Below, piece after piece: positions 35,854-43,629 of a stretch of DNA of 64,000 nucleotides; positions within the stretch are counted from its first letter, which is position 1, and each line of letters begins with the position of its first letter. Source of the stretch: a bacterium (lineage in GTDB: Bacteria > Acidobacteriota > HRBIN11 > JAKEFK01); the NCBI GenBank assembly GCA_022616075.1, contig JAKEFK010000402.1, positions 1-64,000 of the forward strand, read 5' to 3'. A program made the position numbers and the translations under genes. Below the pieces are notes generated by a model. It worked only from the letters and a program-made list of their open reading frames with translations, searched no databases and had not been told where the DNA came from.

Positions 35854-35964
35854 CTAAAATAGTCGCAATAGCATTCCGAGCGCCACGTAAATACAAACGA
35901 CGTAAACAATGTACAGAAATTTCCCCCGCATGGTTTCCCGCTCCAATAGTGCCATCATCGTCAT
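35854..35964 (-). CDS. 36-residue membrane peptide under BlaI-type control
   Basis: The peptide begins MTMMALLERETMRGKF and then has a hydrophobic helix (LYIVYVVCIYVALGMLL) ending RLF. It has its own consensus promoter with a BlaI/MecI operator between -35 and -10, and its own terminator, which argues that it is a real unit. The predicted transcript starts only a few bases before the ATG, so translation may be leaderless. No ribosome site is seen. It may be a single-pass inner-membrane regulator or toxin-like peptide. An sRNA is the alternative. Confidence 0.55.
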   Translation of the reverse strand: MTMMALLERETMRGKFLYIVYVVCIYVALGMLLRLF

Positions 35965-35973
35965 AGTACGACC

Positions 35974-36002
35974 ATACTACAATACTTGTAGTACGATGTC
36001 AA
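35974..36002 (-). promoter_or_regulatory. Promoter with BlaI/MecI-type operator inside the spacer
   Basis: On the minus strand, -35 TTGACA (36002-35997) and -10 TAGTAT (35979-35974) are 17 bases apart. The palindrome TACTACAA-n3-TTGTAGTA (35975-35993) has perfect 8-bp arms and overlaps the spacer and -10. TACA/TGTA half sites are typical for BlaI/MecI repressors; such a repressor is encoded 900 bp away at 36873-37184. Confidence 0.85.
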
Positions 36003-36060
36003 TAGTTCTGAGTACCCCGGATTCCGCCGGTATGCCATTGGTGATAGACTTTCGGATGCG

Positions 36061-36876
36061 ATGATTCAGCATCACGTTTACGAGGAAGTTCATTACTGGC
36101 AGGTGGCCCGTGCCTATGCAGGGAAGTACCTTTATGCCACCGGATTTTTTTACCTGGATTCCGCCTTGATTGACTGCGGACCCATCAACATGGCGCGGCC
36201 TCTGGACAAGCTGTTTTCCGGATTGAACGCGACAAAAATCATAGTGACGCATCATCATGAGGATCACACCGGCAATCTTCACGGGCTTTTGCAGAGAAGA
36301 GGGATACAGTGTTTTGCCCACGCGCGATCTGAATCCCTTTTGCGGCAGACCTGCATAGAGATCCCGTTTTGGAGGAGGTTGATCTGGGGACGTCCGGAGC
36401 CTGCATCCATAACTCCGATTGCTCAACAGGCCGAAATGTCGCGTTACAATTTTGAAGTTATCCTCACACCAGGCCATTCCGAGGATCACATCTGCTTGTT
36501 CGCGCGAGAAAAGGGTTGGTTGTTTACCGGCGATCTCTATCTCGCCAGCTATCTTCGGTATCTGCGTGATGACGAAAACATATACGAAATCATGAACTCG
36601 CTGCGAAAATTAATTGATCTGCATCCTTCCGTTGTTTTCTGCAATCACCGGGGCTTCATTGCAGAGGGAGAAAAACAACTCGCGAAAAAGCTCTCCTTTC
36701 TGGAGGAGCTTCGCGATCAAATCCTGCGCGCGAACGAGGAGGGTGTTCCTGTGGAAGATTTCTTAAGCAAAAAGTTCCGCCACGATCACTTCTTTCGCTG
36801 GGTCAGTCACGGTGAATTCAGCACAATCAATCTGATTCAAGCATTCCTGAAACAGAAGCCGAATGTGTCAATCTAG
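36061..36876 (+). CDS. MBL-fold metallo-hydrolase
   Basis: This 271-residue protein has no signal peptide. The metal motif THHHEDHTGN (HxHxDH) is followed by TPGHSEDH and FTGDLY, then CNHRGF, giving a complete two-metal glyoxalase II-like set. The C-terminal part (about 190-265) is helical. It starts about 60 bases from the BlaI-type operator on the other strand and converges with blaI, overlapping its stop by four bases. The position suggests it shares the regulon, though no clear plus-strand promoter is seen. The substrate is unknown. A true beta-lactamase is unlikely without a signal peptide. Confidence 0.9.
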   Translation: MIQHHVYEEVHYWQVARAYAGKYLYATGFFYLDSALIDCGPINMARPLDKLFSGLNATKIIVTHHHEDHTGNLHGLLQRRGIQCFAHARSESLLRQTCIEIPFWRRLIWGRPEPASITPIAQQAEMSRYNFEVILTPGHSEDHICLFAREKGWLFTGDLYLASYLRYLRDDENIYEIMNSLRKLIDLHPSVVFCNHRGFIAEGEKQLAKKLSFLEELRDQILRANEEGVPVEDFLSKKFRHDHFFRWVSHGEFSTINLIQAFLKQKPNVSI

Positions 36877-37184
36877 CGGCGTCTTCCGCCGTAAAGGAGA
36901 GTTCGAATATGATCGGCCCAGGCTTTTTCTACCTGTTCGCGGCTAACCTTTGGAGTGTAATAGAATCTGCCCTGGGCCTCTTTCGCTGTAAAGATACCGC
37001 GTTTGACCATACGATCAATCATGGTTTTCACGGTGGTGTACGCGTTGTTTTTTCCATGATTCATCAGATATAACTGCACATCACTCGCTGAAAGACTTTG
37101 CTTGCCGTTCTCCCAAAAGGGGCGGAAGATTGTGAGTTCAACATCGGTCAACAAAAGATTTGATTTGCGAGGTCTTCTTGGCAT
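36873..37184 (-). CDS. BlaI/MecI/CopY-family repressor
   Basis: This encodes 103 residues from ATG 37184, which has a GGAGTAGGA site. The winged-helix domain (about 10-80) shows LTDVELTIFRPFWENG and NAYTTVKTMIDRMVKRGIF, a BlaI hallmark, and a short dimerisation tail. The family represses by binding TACA/TGTA palindromes and is inactivated by proteolysis through a BlaR1/MecR1 sensor or by metal. No BlaR1 gene is in the window. It most likely binds the operator at 35975, and perhaps its own upstream half site near 37220. Confidence 0.92.
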   Translation of the reverse strand: MPRRPRKSNLLLTDVELTIFRPFWENGKQSLSASDVQLYLMNHGKNNAYTTVKTMIDRMVKRGIFTAKEAQGRFYYTPKVSREQVEKAWADHIRTLLYGGRRR

Positions 37185-37219
37185 GATTCCTACTCCGTCT
37201 ATGAATTCTACAAAAAACA

Positions 37220-37233
37220 TACTACAGGGGTAG
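37220..37233. promoter_or_regulatory. Possible BlaI half-site before blaI
   Basis: TACTACA followed by GGGGTAG repeats the TGTAGTA half site of the operator at 35975, with TAGTAT again readable as a -10 on the minus strand. The second half is degenerate. It lies 36 bases before the blaI start. Confidence 0.4.
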
Positions 37234-37250
37234 AAGAAAAGCAAGCGTAC

Positions 37251-37454
37251 GTGGCAGAGCAATTGCCAGTAATCGCTGAGCAGACTTCTTGCGCACAGTG
37301 TTCTCAATAGCACGAACGGTATGACTGCGAGCAATTGCTCTGCTCGCGAAAAATACTAGCAGAGCATTTTTTACAACCAATGATGGTTTTGAGCGACGTC
37401 AAAGATCGTTGCGTTAAATGGCGGGTGCAATGTGTATCAAAAATGCTCTGCCAC
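37251..37454. repeat. Double-hairpin element, copy B
   Basis: The first hairpin (37254-37343) has arms GCAGAGCAATTGC/GCAATTGCTCTGC. The second (37359-37451) has GCAGAGCATTTTT/AAAAATGCTCTGC. Base changes relative to copies A and C occur on both arms together, so pairing is kept. It lies in the divergent gap between blaI and the PAS kinase, unlike A and C, so it is not simply a terminator. Confidence 0.85.
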
Positions 37455-37483
37455 TACAAATTACGAAATGTTAGAATCAAAAC

Positions 37484-38494
37484 ATGAAACGTTTAACAGA
37501 AGCTGTGATGGACTGCATGGAAGATGCCGTTGTTGTGGAAGACAGCACCGGGCGGATCTGTTATTGGAATCAGGCGTCGGAGCGTGTTTTTGGATACAAC
37601 AAGGAAGAAGCGTGTTTAAACTACATCGAAGTATTGCTTCCGGAGGAGGCCAAAGGGGACTTTGCAAAATGTCTGAAACAGGTTTTTACGGGAAGATCGC
37701 TTTTGGATGTTGAAACAACGCGACTCACAAAAGATGGAAGGTCGATCGAAGTAATCGAATCCTTTTTCCCGGTAAAGCGTGAGACGGAGCCGCTTGTCGC
37801 GGTGATTCATATCGTTCGCGATCCGGTTGATGTGCGTCGCAAAAAAGCCCTGGAGACTCTGTCGAACCAGCCCCAGATCGCGCTCACGCTGGCCCATGAA
37901 TTAAGAAATCCTCTTGCAGCGCTGAATAACATCGCATACTTGCTCGAACACAGATTGGACGCAAAACATTTGCCGATGATGAAGAAACAGCTGGCTCTTT
38001 GTGATTCGATCATCACCAACCTGCTGGAATCCACAGTTACCGGCAAACCGCAAAAACAGCAAGTCCCATTGCAGGAACTTCTTGATCAGGTCCTTTCCCT
38101 CGCAAATATTCCCTCGCACGTTCAATTGGAATGTGGCAGCGCAGAATCGATCTTGTTGTGGATTGATCCGGCGCAAATTCGTCAAACCTTTCTGAATCTT
38201 GTCCACAATGCGGTTGAAGCAATCGGCGATAAACAGGGGACGCTGGATATACAGATCCAGGAAGAGCAACAGTCCGCGCGAATTCACTTCTCAGACTCAG
38301 GACCGGGAATGAGCGATGCTGTTTTCAAAAAACTCTTTCAGCCCCTGGTTACGACGAAGAAAAAGGGAATGGGACTTGGACTTCTTACGTGTAAACAACT
38401 GGTGGAAGCGAACGGCGGAGCCATCTATGTAGAGAATCGCCGCGGGCATGGTTGCACTTTCAGCCTTATCCTCCCCAAGTCTGCTGCGAAATAA
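37484..38494 (+). CDS. PAS-domain histidine kinase
   Basis: This 336-residue soluble kinase has an N-terminal PAS domain (about 1-115, with CYWNQASERVFGYNKEEA), a HisKA dimerisation helix with phospho-acceptor in LAHELRNPLAAL, and an ATPase domain: N-box LVHNAVEAIG, G1 DSGPGMSD, G2 GMGLGLLTCKQLV. No receiver partner is adjacent. It begins 30 bases after element B and no ribosome site is visible. The signal is unknown; it may be cytoplasmic or redox-linked through PAS. Confidence 0.92.
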   Translation: MKRLTEAVMDCMEDAVVVEDSTGRICYWNQASERVFGYNKEEACLNYIEVLLPEEAKGDFAKCLKQVFTGRSLLDVETTRLTKDGRSIEVIESFFPVKRETEPLVAVIHIVRDPVDVRRKKALETLSNQPQIALTLAHELRNPLAALNNIAYLLEHRLDAKHLPMMKKQLALCDSIITNLLESTVTGKPQKQQVPLQELLDQVLSLANIPSHVQLECGSAESILLWIDPAQIRQTFLNLVHNAVEAIGDKQGTLDIQIQEEQQSARIHFSDSGPGMSDAVFKKLFQPLVTTKKKGMGLGLLTCKQLVEANGGAIYVENRRGHGCTFSLILPKSAAK

Positions 38495-38542
38495 ACCTTC
38501 CGTCTCTGGATAACGTCTAAGGTTGAGGAAGGAGTACATTTC

Positions 38543-39280
38543 ATGACATTTTGTTTGTTCATTTTGTTTCTTTTAATGTCCCCGCAATCCACTCTTCAGG
38601 ATGTTCTGGATCTATATACTCAAGCGGCCGGAGGGAGAGAAGCGATTGAAAAAGTACGTACTGTTGAAATGCATCTTACTATTCAAGAGCCTGAGTTTAC
38701 CGTGGATGGAATCTATAAAGCGGATCGCAATATGCGGATGCGGATTGACATCTATGCGGGCGGGAAACGCGTTTTTACTGAAGGTTTTGATGGGGAAAAT
38801 GGATGGCAGATGGGAGAGGATGGAGTTGCGAAAGATGCAAGCGTGGATGGCAGCGCGGCGCTCCGCAACGGCATCTTTTTGCCGGGAAAGCTTTTTGGAC
38901 TTCATGAGCTGACTGCGCTCGGTCACCGGATCGATCATGAAGGGCGCCAGGAGATTGATAAAACTTCCTACTATGTTTTGAAACTGACGCTCGATAGTGG
39001 AATGGAAACCTTCCTGTTTGTTCATCCGGAAACCGGGAGGATAGAGCGAACCCGCGATGTGAAAGCTTTGCATCCTGATATCGACTCCACAAAAAAGTTG
39101 ACCGAGTCAGCAAATTCTGATTTTCGCAAGGTCAATGGTGTGCTGTTTTCCTTTAAAGGAGTCCGAAAGAACCTAAAAACAGGGGAGACCGTTCAAACGA
39201 CTACCCTCAAGGAAGTCAAGGTGAATCCCGTTTTTGAAGACTCTGTTTTTCTAAAACCTACTTCCGAGCGGAAACAATGA
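38543..39280 (+). CDS. Secreted LolA-like lipid-carrier-fold protein
   Basis: This encodes 245 residues with a signal peptide (about 1-18). The pattern of VLDLYTQAAGGREAIEKVRTVEMHLTI, then MRMRIDIYAGGKRVFTEGFDGENGWQM and alternating strands to the C-end, is typical of LolA/outer-membrane lipoprotein-sorting-like half-barrel proteins in this group. It probably binds a lipid or lipoprotein in the periplasm. AAGGAGTACATTTC precedes the ATG. It converges on the methyltransferase with a 23-base overlap. Confidence 0.75.
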   Translation: MTFCLFILFLLMSPQSTLQDVLDLYTQAAGGREAIEKVRTVEMHLTIQEPEFTVDGIYKADRNMRMRIDIYAGGKRVFTEGFDGENGWQMGEDGVAKDASVDGSAALRNGIFLPGKLFGLHELTALGHRIDHEGRQEIDKTSYYVLKLTLDSGMETFLFVHPETGRIERTRDVKALHPDIDSTKKLTESANSDFRKVNGVLFSFKGVRKNLKTGETVQTTTLKEVKVNPVFEDSVFLKPTSERKQ

Positions 39281-40088
39281 AAGCACATCGTGGAATGTGT
39301 ATCTCGGTACCAGCTCGAAATTCTTCCGCAGCGCTAACCAGCGCTTCTGTTGCTTCCTTTAATTTTCCTGCATCGAGTTTTAGCAGAAGAGAACCCCACA
39401 GTGCGGAGGCCTCCAGCAGATGTTCGACATACTGCCGGCCAGTCAGGAAAACTTCGTTTACCAATACTTCTTTTTCAGTGGGTTCCTGAAATCCTGTCTC
39501 TTCCAGCATTTGAGCTAAAGCACCGCTTCTCGCGAAACGGTAAGGGCCGGGTGTTTCTGTATTCCCTGGCGGCAGATCATAGTAGCGCTCCAGAATTGTT
39601 CGTGGAAGTGGATTCTTTTCCTGTCTTGCCCATACGGATGCCGAAAACCACGCTCCCGCTTTGAGGACGCGCAGGACTTCACGAAGAGTATTACACGGAG
39701 CACTCACAAACATCAGGCAAAAGCGGGCGGTTGCGGCGTCAAAATGATTTTCCGGAAATGGCAAAATATCTACGTCACATTTCTTAAATTGTATATTTGT
39801 GAGCCCAAGGAGTTTCGCGCGTCTCATTGCGACTTCCAACATTGGTTCGGAAATATCCAATCCGGTTACTGAACCCTGGATACCCACCTGTTGCGCTTCT
39901 TGAATTGACGGATAACCGGAGCCGCATCCAATGTCCAAAACTTGATGTCCCGCGCGCACACCGGCGGTCTTTATAAATATTTCGTTGAACGAACGGTAGG
40001 AGGGCTCTAACCAGTCCTCCCACTTCTCCCATGCGGCAGCCACGCGGTCGAAGTTTGGACTTCCGGCTTCTGATGGATTGTCAGGCAT
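39258..40088 (-). CDS. Class I SAM-dependent methyltransferase
   Basis: This encodes 276 residues. Motif I is complete (VLDIGCGSGYPSIQEAQ), then VTGLDISEPMLEVA, DAATARFCLMFV and LREVLRVLKAGAW, in the order of the UbiE-like family. It is soluble. The substrate could be a quinone, arsenite or small molecule; none is indicated by context. The 3' end overlaps the convergent LolA-like gene. Confidence 0.9.
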   Translation of the reverse strand: MPDNPSEAGSPNFDRVAAAWEKWEDWLEPSYRSFNEIFIKTAGVRAGHQVLDIGCGSGYPSIQEAQQVGIQGSVTGLDISEPMLEVAMRRAKLLGLTNIQFKKCDVDILPFPENHFDAATARFCLMFVSAPCNTLREVLRVLKAGAWFSASVWARQEKNPLPRTILERYYDLPPGNTETPGPYRFARSGALAQMLEETGFQEPTEKEVLVNEVFLTGRQYVEHLLEASALWGSLLLKLDAGKLKEATEALVSAAEEFRAGTEIHIPRCAFIVSARK

Positions 40089-40160
40089 ATTCTCTTGATA
40101 ATACTCTAAAGGCTACTTGAAACCTGAAACTATTGTATAAAGAAAGGAGGAGAATTAGAT

Positions 40161-40631
40161 ATGGAAATGAAGCAATATCTCATAGATACATTCAAATACA
40201 ACGATCGGGCAAACAGGCAAATCCTTCAGTCGATCGAGAAACTGCCTCAAAAAGACCAGGCCATCAAGTTCTTCAGTCACTTGATTAATTCACAGAAAAA
40301 GTGGCTGGCGAGAATTATTGAGTATCCGAATAATCCCAAAATGAGCTGGTGGGAACCGGCATATCCGTTAGAAAACCTGGAAGTGGAATGGAGCAACAGC
40401 TTGCAGGCGTGGCTTCGGTATCTGGAGGAAAAGAAAGAAGAAGATCTTAATCAGGATGTGATTTTCATTGGATATGACGGTGGAAAGTTTTCTGCAAAAC
40501 TTCAAGACATTGCGCTGCAGTTGAATTACCACAACATACACCATCGGGCGCAGATTCAGTCGTTGATCAGGGAACAGGGTCTTGAACCGGAATTCGTGGA
40601 TTACATCGGAACCGTTTACAGGAAGCTGTAG
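40161..40631 (+). CDS. DinB-family protein
   Basis: This encodes 156 residues in a four-helix bundle. The expected metal histidines are visible: H40 in FFSHLINSQ and the YHNIHHRAQI pair near residue 125. DinB/YfiT proteins are metal-dependent, thiol-transfer or unknown. AAAGGAGGAG precedes the ATG. The TAG stop is part of the left end of double-hairpin element C. Confidence 0.9.
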   Translation: MEMKQYLIDTFKYNDRANRQILQSIEKLPQKDQAIKFFSHLINSQKKWLARIIEYPNNPKMSWWEPAYPLENLEVEWSNSLQAWLRYLEEKKEEDLNQDVIFIGYDGGKFSAKLQDIALQLNYHNIHHRAQIQSLIREQGLEPEFVDYIGTVYRKL

Positions 40632-40836
40632 TGGCAGAGCATTTTCCAAACGGCGTGTATGCGTATCTCCGGGTAGCTAAACTCCAATCGTACTCGAAGC
40701 TGGTTCGGCGTGAAAATGCTCTGCTATCATTGGAGACAAAGCAGAGCATTTGTTTGCAGCAAGAATGTTTGTGCTATGGCAATCATTTGTGGGGTAACAA
40801 GCTCATTCAAACTCCATGGCAAATGCTCTGCCACTA
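40629..40836. repeat. Double-hairpin element, copy C
   Basis: This is a 208-bp copy in reverse orientation to A and B, as shown by its interior text (for example the reverse of its second hairpin begins GCCATGGAGTTTGAAT, matching GCCATGGTTCTTGAAT in copy A). Hairpins are 40634-40724 (GCAGAGCATTTTC arms) and 40741-40831 (GCAGAGCATTTG arms). It lies between dinB-like and tolC-like genes. Confidence 0.87.
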
Positions 40837-40971
40837 CCACCTCATATTAGCCCTTTGCCACAGTCCAACAACCGTTCGTCCCTGCCTGCTTGACTGCTGA
40901 ATCCGATGCTCATTAGACTTTGCCGCCTGATCAAAAACTCATGTTTTTCTCAACGGAATTCAGAGGGGTGT

Positions 40972-42441
40972 ATGAACCGACTCTATGCAGTGTTGATTTG
41001 TTGTCTTATTTCTATTCATAGTTTTGCAGAAGACAGAGAAAATACATGGAATTCTCCCGGCATTCCTCCCAAACCGGGCGAATTCTGGAAAGTTCCTGCT
41101 GGGGATCCTCCGAAATTGAGAGATGCTTCACCACTGCAAGCATCGCCTGAAATCCAGAACAAATCGGATTGGCGATTGGCGGAGTTGATCGATTTTGCTT
41201 TGAGCACAGCGTACAGAACCAGGATTTCCTGGAATGAAGCAAAGGCGGCACAAGCGGAATACAGGAGCTTAAAAGGAGAGTACTTTCCGGACGTGACCTT
41301 GGGGGCCGAACTGGGGCGGATCCGCGCGTCCGCAATCGGAGGGCAATTTACGTTCAAGCAGGATACTGTTGAACCGGCCGCTACGGTGCGATGGGTTCTT
41401 TTTGATTTCGGGCGAAAAGGCGCTGACGTCGATGAAGCGCGGAAACTGTTGCTTGCCGCGAATTTTACGCACAATGCCGAGGTGCAAAACCTGATTCTGG
41501 ATGTGCAGCGCGCGTATTATGGATACATAGGTTCGAAAGCGCTTTTGCAGGCTCAGGAGTCCAGCGTGGATCGTGCAAAAGCAGATCTGGATGCGGCCAG
41601 ACAACGACATGATGCGGGTCTTGCTACGATTGCCGATGTATTGCAGGCACAGACGCAGCTGGCTGAAGCGGATTTTGCGGCGGCAACCACCCGTGGACAG
41701 ATTCAAATTCTGCGTGGGACACTTGCGATTGCGATCGGCATTCCACCACTAAATCCGCAACTGGAAGTTGTTGATGAGCTTCCGCAGGATCTGCCTCTGG
41801 ACGAGGTGTCGAAGGAAGTTGTCGCAATGATTCAAGAGGGCATCAAAAGAAGACCGGAACTCGCCGCGCTCCGGGCTGAAGCGCTGGGAGCTGAAGCGCA
41901 CGCGCGTTCTGTTCGAGCCGAACAGTTTCCGGTGATTGAAACGAATGCAAGTGTCCAGCGACTCTACTATCTGGAACCTTCGGGATCCAGCAACAATTAC
42001 AGCGCCGCATTGACGATTTCTTTTCCCCTGTTTGATGGTTTTTCGCGAAGGAACGATTATTTACAAGCGAAGGCAGAAGCAGATGCTGCGAAAGCGCGAG
42101 TCGCCAGTTTTCAGCAAGAAGTGGGTTTACAAGTATGGACCAGTTTTTTTCAATTGAACACATCTGCCGAACGGATCAAGGCTACGCGAAAACTTCTGGA
42201 AAGCGCGCAGGAATCGTATGAGGTCGCATCAGGCCGTTACAAGGAAGGAGTCGGAAGCATTCTTGATGTGCTGGCAGCTCAAAATGCTTTGGAAAATGCA
42301 AGGTCGCAGGATGTCCGGACTCGCACGGAATGGCTGCTGGCTCTCTCGCAGCTCTATCATGATATGGGCGTATTGGGACAGGAAAATGAGTTTTCTATTC
42401 CTTCGAATGCCGCCAAGGGTAACCAGGAAGTGAAGCAATGA
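40972..42441 (+). CDS. TolC-family outer-membrane efflux protein
   Basis: This encodes 489 residues from ATG 40972 (GAGGGG site). It has a signal peptide (about 1-19) and two OEP repeats, the second around IKRRPELAALRAEALGAEA. It forms the exit duct of the second RND pump. Unlike the first pump, the order here is outer-membrane gene, adaptor, pump. Its stop overlaps the adaptor ATG. Confidence 0.95.
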   Translation: MNRLYAVLICCLISIHSFAEDRENTWNSPGIPPKPGEFWKVPAGDPPKLRDASPLQASPEIQNKSDWRLAELIDFALSTAYRTRISWNEAKAAQAEYRSLKGEYFPDVTLGAELGRIRASAIGGQFTFKQDTVEPAATVRWVLFDFGRKGADVDEARKLLLAANFTHNAEVQNLILDVQRAYYGYIGSKALLQAQESSVDRAKADLDAARQRHDAGLATIADVLQAQTQLAEADFAAATTRGQIQILRGTLAIAIGIPPLNPQLEVVDELPQDLPLDEVSKEVVAMIQEGIKRRPELAALRAEALGAEAHARSVRAEQFPVIETNASVQRLYYLEPSGSSNNYSAALTISFPLFDGFSRRNDYLQAKAEADAAKARVASFQQEVGLQVWTSFFQLNTSAERIKATRKLLESAQESYEVASGRYKEGVGSILDVLAAQNALENARSQDVRTRTEWLLALSQLYHDMGVLGQENEFSIPSNAAKGNQEVKQ

Positions 42442-43550
42442 ATTCAATCAAGTTTACGATCGTTTGCATAGTGATCAGCATGCTGCCGGCTTGCTCCAAA
42501 GAAGAGAAGCAGGCATCGATGAAGCCGCAGCAAATGACTGTTCCGGTTGTCGTAGAAAAAGTTGTCCAGAAAGATATGCCTGTTCAAATTCAAGCTGTGG
42601 GTGCTGTGGAAGCTCTGTCCAGTGTGAGGGTGAAACCTCAAGTGGACGGCTTACTTCTTACGGTTCATTTTAAAGAAGGGCAAAACGTCAAGAAAGGGGA
42701 TCTACTTTTTACAATCGATCCACGTCCGTTTCAGGCGGAGCTCGCAAAAGCGCAGGCGAATCTCACAAAGAACTTGGCTCAGGCCAAAACTGCAAGAGAA
42801 CTCGCCACCCGATATGAAAATCTCGTGAAGAAGGATTACGTAACGAAGGAGCAGTACGAGCAAGTGCGCACCAATGCGGAATCTCTGGAAGCTTCTGTGG
42901 AAGCAGACCGTGCTGCTGTCACAAATGCAAAACTGCAGTTGAATTATTGTTCAATCCGGTCCCCCATCTTTGGACGGACCGGAAATGTGCAAGTACACGC
43001 AGGAAATGTCGTGAAACAAAATGATACTGAAATGGTGCAGATCCATCAGACGGACCCTGTTAACGTTACTTTTTCCGTGCCGGAGGAACATCTTGCTGAA
43101 ATTCGAAGCCACTACGCAAAAGGAAATTTGCAGATTGTGGTGACCGATAAGTCCGGAAGCAATCCCGTCGCCGGTTCGCTAACCTTTATTAACAATGAAG
43201 TAAATCAGGATACGGGAACAATCGTACTGAAAGGCACTTTCAACAACACTCAAAACGTTTTGTGGCCTGGCGAATTTGCGAACGTCTCTTTGACATTGAC
43301 AACGCGGACGAATGCGATCGTGGTTCCCGCGCAGGCGGTCGAGACCGGCCAGGATGGGCAATACGTTTACGTGGTAAAAGGAGATATGACTGCAGAGGTG
43401 CGGCCGGTTACCGTTGGCGCAACGGTGGCGCAGGAAACGATTATTGAACAAGGAGTTCAACCTGGCGAAACTGTCGTGACGGACGGTCAGCTCAGACTAC
43501 TACCGGGCGCAAAAGTTGAATTCAAATATCGGGAGGCGGCGTCATTATGA
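42438..43550 (+). CDS. RND adaptor lipoprotein, second system
   Basis: This encodes 370 residues with a lipobox (LPAC, C19). The membrane-fusion layout is complete: lipoyl strand around VKPQVDGLLLTVHF, hairpin (about 85-160), barrel and membrane-proximal domain ending VVTDGQLRLLPGAKV. It is translationally coupled to tolC. A palindromic repeat separates it from the pump, unlike system 1 where they overlap. Confidence 0.94.
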   Translation: MNSIKFTIVCIVISMLPACSKEEKQASMKPQQMTVPVVVEKVVQKDMPVQIQAVGAVEALSSVRVKPQVDGLLLTVHFKEGQNVKKGDLLFTIDPRPFQAELAKAQANLTKNLAQAKTARELATRYENLVKKDYVTKEQYEQVRTNAESLEASVEADRAAVTNAKLQLNYCSIRSPIFGRTGNVQVHAGNVVKQNDTEMVQIHQTDPVNVTFSVPEEHLAEIRSHYAKGNLQIVVTDKSGSNPVAGSLTFINNEVNQDTGTIVLKGTFNNTQNVLWPGEFANVSLTLTTRTNAIVVPAQAVETGQDGQYVYVVKGDMTAEVRPVTVGATVAQETIIEQGVQPGETVVTDGQLRLLPGAKVEFKYREAASL

Positions 43551-43556
43551 AATCCC

Positions 43557-43613
43557 GTAGGGGCAGGGCTTGTCCCTGCCCGTTCAGGGTGACCACAAGG
43601 GTCGCCCTTACGA
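43557..43613. repeat. GGGGCAGGGCTTGTCCCTGCCCG repeat in the efflux operon
   Basis: A GGGCAGGG/CCCTGCCC hairpin is followed by a second stem GGGTGACC-ACAA-GGGTCGCCC. It lies between the adaptor stop and the AAGGAGG site of the pump gene. Upstream in-frame text is translated repeat, which supports the start at 43630. Confidence 0.8.
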
Positions 43614-43629
43614 TCAAGGAGGCATCATT

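Noticed and set aside
36889-37334. Longer N-terminus for the BlaI-like repressor
   Set aside because: Upstream codons read through the operator region and into element B; the family start is at 37184.
40906-40971. Longer N-terminus for the TolC-like protein
   Set aside because: No ribosome site, and the ATG at 40972 starts a clear signal peptide.
43570-43629. Longer N-terminus for the second RND pump
   Set aside because: These codons are translated intergenic repeat; the true ATG at 43630 has AAGGAGG.
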